Shown here in pieces: positions 5,085 to 8,030 of a DNA stretch of 8,030 bases. The translations under genes and the position numbers were made by a program. The notes under the pieces were generated by a model. The model saw nothing but the letters and a program-made list of their open reading frames with translations, had not been told where the DNA came from and did not search any database. This DNA is from Actinomycetota bacterium (GTDB lineage: Bacteria > Actinomycetota > Actinomycetes > JACCUZ01), in assembly GCA_030841195.1 (NCBI GenBank), contig JAVEDA010000451.1, positions 1-8,030 of the forward strand, in the 5' to 3' direction. Within the stretch, counting starts at the first letter, position 1; each line of letters opens with the position of its first letter.

Positions 5085-6008
5085 ATGCCGATGATCCAGA
5101 CCGAGGCGCTGACCAAGCGCTACGGCTCGGTGACAGCCGTGTCCGAGCTGAGCGTCGACGTCGAGCCCGGCGTGGTCGGACTGATCGGGGCAAACGGCGC
5201 CGGCAAGTCGACGCTGATCAAGATGGTGCTGGGCCTGCTGCCCGCCACGTCCGGGCGGGCGACGGTGCTGGGGCTGGACGTCGCCACCGAGGGTGCCGCG
5301 ATCCGCGAGCGGGTCGGGTACATGCCCGAGCACGACTGCCTGCCGCCGGACGTGTCGGCGACCGAGCTGGTCGTGCACATGGCCCGGATGTCCGGGCTCC
5401 CCCGGGCCGCCGCCCGGGAGCGCACCGCGGACACCCTGCGCCACGTCGGGCTCTACGAGGAGCGGTACCGATCGATCGGTGGCTACTCGACCGGAATGAA
5501 GCAGCGGGTCAAGCTCGCCCAGGCGCTGGTCCACGACCCCCAGCTGGTGCTGCTGGACGAGCCGACGAACGGCCTCGACCCTGCAGGCCGCGACGACATG
5601 CTCGGGCTGATCCGCCGGATCGGCACCGAGTTCGGCATCTCCGTCCTGGTTGCCTCGCACCTGCTCGGCGAGCTCGAACGCGTCTGCGACCACGTCGTCG
5701 TGATCGACGCGGGACAGCTGCTGCGGTCGTCCTCCACGGCCGACGTGACCGCCGCCAGCCCGTTGATCGCCGTCGAGGTGACCGAGCGCACCGACGACCT
5801 GGCCGCCGCCCTCCGACAGGCCGGGCTCGGTGTCGCGACGGTGGGCCTGCTCCTCGAGGTCGACCTGCGCGACGACACGACGTACGACGTGGTGCGCGAC
5901 GCCGTCGTCCGGCTCGGGGTGGGACTGGTGCGGATGGAACGCCGACGGCACCGGATGGCCGAGATCTTCGCGACGCCGGTGGGGGGTGAGCATGTCGACG
6001 CCCGCTGA
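5085..6008 (+). CDS. ABC exporter ATP-binding subunit (first of two)
   Basis: A 307-residue cytoplasmic ATPase that would power an ABC-2 type exporter. Motifs in order: Walker A GANGAGKST (35-43), a Q-loop region reading GYMPEHD with Glu82 where many ABC proteins have Gln, signature YSTGMKQR (134-141; STGMK replaces LSGGQ, as often seen in the DrrA/CcmA-like group), Walker B LVLLDEP (154-160) with the catalytic Glu159, D-loop GLDP (163-166) and H-loop His192. A C-terminal extension of about 85 residues (from about 222) follows the core, as usual for the ABC-2 ATPases. The start is ATG 5085, six bases after TAGTGT, with no Shine-Dalgarno. Its 3' end overlaps the following permease by 17 bases, so translation is probably coupled. 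Motifs predict an active ATPase; the substrate is unknown. Confidence 0.95.
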   Translation: MPMIQTEALTKRYGSVTAVSELSVDVEPGVVGLIGANGAGKSTLIKMVLGLLPATSGRATVLGLDVATEGAAIRERVGYMPEHDCLPPDVSATELVVHMARMSGLPRAAARERTADTLRHVGLYEERYRSIGGYSTGMKQRVKLAQALVHDPQLVLLDEPTNGLDPAGRDDMLGLIRRIGTEFGISVLVASHLLGELERVCDHVVVIDAGQLLRSSSTADVTAASPLIAVEVTERTDDLAAALRQAGLGVATVGLLLEVDLRDDTTYDVVRDAVVRLGVGLVRMERRRHRMAEIFATPVGGEHVDAR

Positions 6009-6902
6009 GCCGCGCTCGGCCGCCCGCCTTCCCGGCCAGGGAGTGATCCACGACCTCGGCTACCGGCACTACGACGGCGTCCGGCTGGGCCGCGGCGCCA
6101 TCACCCGCGCGCTGTTCGTCGAGAGCGCGAAGGGCGCCTACGGGCTCGGTCGGTCGACCCGCTCGAAGGTGATGCCGCTCCTGCTGTTGGCCGCCATCTG
6201 CTTCCCTGCGCTGATCATCGCCGTCATCGCCGCCGTCACAGCCGCGGACAAGCTGCCGGGCAACTACACGGCGTACGTGCTGAACCTCCAGCTCGTGGTG
6301 ATGGTCTATGTCGCCGGGCAGGCCCCCGCCGGGGTCTCGCGCGACCTGCGGTTCCGGGTGATGTCGCTCTACCTGTCCCGCCCGCTGGAGCGGATCGACT
6401 ACGTGGTGGCGAAGTACGCGGCGCTCACGGCGGCGACCTTCGCCCTGATGGCGCTGCCGCTGACCATCCTGTTCGTCGGCGCGCTGCTGGCCAAGCTGCC
6501 GGTGAGCGAGCAGGTGCCTGACTACCTGCGGTCCATCGGTGGTGCGTTCCTGACCGCTCTGGTGCTCGCCGGGATCGGGCTGGTCATCGCGGCCGTCACA
6601 CCGCGTCGCGGTCTCGGGGTCGCGGCCATCATCGCGGTGCTGGCAGTTCTCGCCGGCGTGCAGGGGGCCGTGCAGGGCATCGCCGACCACGAGAACCAGG
6701 ACACCTTCGCGGGTTACGCCGGGCTGTTCTCGCCGTTCACCCTGGTGCACGGCGTGCAGAGCTCGCTGCTCGGAGCGGAGAACCAGCTGCCGGAGGGACC
6801 GCCGGGCGCTCTCGGCGGCGCCGTGTTCGCCGCTGTCGTGGTGGGCGTGGTCGCGGCCTGCTTCGGTGCCCTGCTGGTCCGCTACCGGCGGGTGTCGATC
6901 TG

Positions 6903-6903
<1 letters not shown>
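5992..6903 (+). CDS. ABC-2 type exporter permease subunit (first of two)
   Basis: A 303-residue membrane subunit forming the transport path with the neighbouring ATPases. The N-terminus (about 1-58) is cytoplasmic, with GYRHYDGVRLGR (23-34), a motif I associate with actinobacterial ABC-2 permeases. It is followed by about six hydrophobic helices near residues 60-82, 95-112, 140-168, 183-203, 207-229 and 273-297. RDLRFRVMSLYLSRPLER (117-134) is the typical cytoplasmic loop that contacts the ATPase. The reading frame is open from 5830, but the start is ATG 5992: it is preceded by GGGGGGTGAG and leaves only a 17-base overlap with the ATPase gene, whereas an earlier start would overlap far more. 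The stop TGA shares its last base with the ATG of the second ATPase. Substrate unknown. Confidence 0.9.
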
Positions 6904-7873
<970 letters not shown>

Positions 7874-7877
<4 letters not shown>

Positions 7878-8030
7878 ACGCGACTGTTGCGCGCCTGACC
7901 GCCCGCAGCCTGCTGGGTCGGCGTCGCGCGTACCTGCTGATGGCGCTGCCCGGCGTGCTCATCCTGCTCTGCGTCCTGGTCCGGCTGCTGGCCGGGGAGG
8001 ACAACGACATCACGGTCGGGATCCTGGGCG
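7874..8030 (+). CDS. ABC-2 type exporter permease subunit (second), cut by window edge
   Basis: Only the first 52 residues are visible. A short basic N-terminus, MNATVARLTARSLLGRRRAY, is followed by one strongly hydrophobic helix (about 21-40, LLMALPGVLILLCVLVRLLA) and then GEDNDITVGILG, which should be the first extracytoplasmic loop. This arrangement is that of an ABC-2 permease start. The ATG lies inside the ATPase stop region (ATGA overlap), completing an ATPase-permease-ATPase-permease operon. The rest of the gene lies beyond the right edge, so length and completeness are unknown. Confidence 0.8.

Noticed and set aside
5830..5991. N-terminal extension of the first ABC permease from ATG 5830
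   Set aside because: It would overlap the ATPase gene by about 180 bases and encodes an Arg/Ser/Thr-rich out-of-frame product; ATG 5992 has a purine-rich leader and the conventional short overlap.
4668..5993. Minus-strand open frame of 441 codons
   Set aside because: Antisense to the first ABC ATPase and the end of nei; His/Arg/Gly-rich without a domain.
5509..6750. Minus-strand open frame of 413 codons
   Set aside because: Antisense to the first ABC ATPase and permease, which have clear family motifs on the plus strand.

Overview
The window looks like ordinary chromosome from a high-GC actinomycete. The evidence is very high GC with strongly GC-biased third codon positions, the use of GTG starts, genes that appear to lack leaders, and proteins of recognisably actinobacterial type: a mycobacterial-style Nei with an MPEGHT N-terminus, a 67-residue Csp, and ABC-2 permeases with a YDGxRLGR motif. 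I cannot name the genus. I see no tRNA, rRNA, insertion sequence, CRISPR array, phage gene or attachment site.

Layout. From 1 to 850 on the minus strand runs the N-terminal part of a GAF-GGDEF diguanylate cyclase that continues off the left edge. About 100 bases away and divergent is an MFS exporter (951-2168). It is followed by a galactose-mutarotase-like aldose 1-epimerase (2279-3202), whose short upstream region is crowded with inverted repeats. A 217-base gap (3203-3419) then holds a possible promoter, a symmetric GGACAT/ATGTCC element and a long hairpin, ahead of a cold-shock protein gene (3420-3623) closed by a textbook intrinsic terminator (3638-3681). Next come a nested inverted repeat, a small acidic ORF of 56 residues (3831-4001), the DNA glycosylase nei (4043-4840) and a 40-residue ORF that looks like the front half of a small membrane protein (4910-5032). 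From 5085 to the right edge is a tightly coupled ABC exporter operon in the order ATPase, permease, ATPase, permease, with gene overlaps of 17, 1 and 4 bases; the last gene is cut by the window edge.

How the genes work together. Only the ABC block is clearly one functional unit: two ATPases and two membrane subunits, probably forming one heteromeric exporter or two paralogous ones, substrate unknown. The rest are single-gene units for c-di-GMP signalling, drug or metabolite efflux, sugar anomer interconversion, RNA chaperoning and oxidative base repair. The small acidic ORF sits 41 bases upstream of nei on the same strand and could be co-transcribed with it.

I did not find a convincing undescribed system. 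The parts most worth a second look are the structured leader of the cold-shock gene, the nested inverted repeat ahead of the small acidic ORF, the apparently truncated membrane ORF, and a recurring leaderless start architecture (an -10-like hexamer exactly six bases before the start codon).
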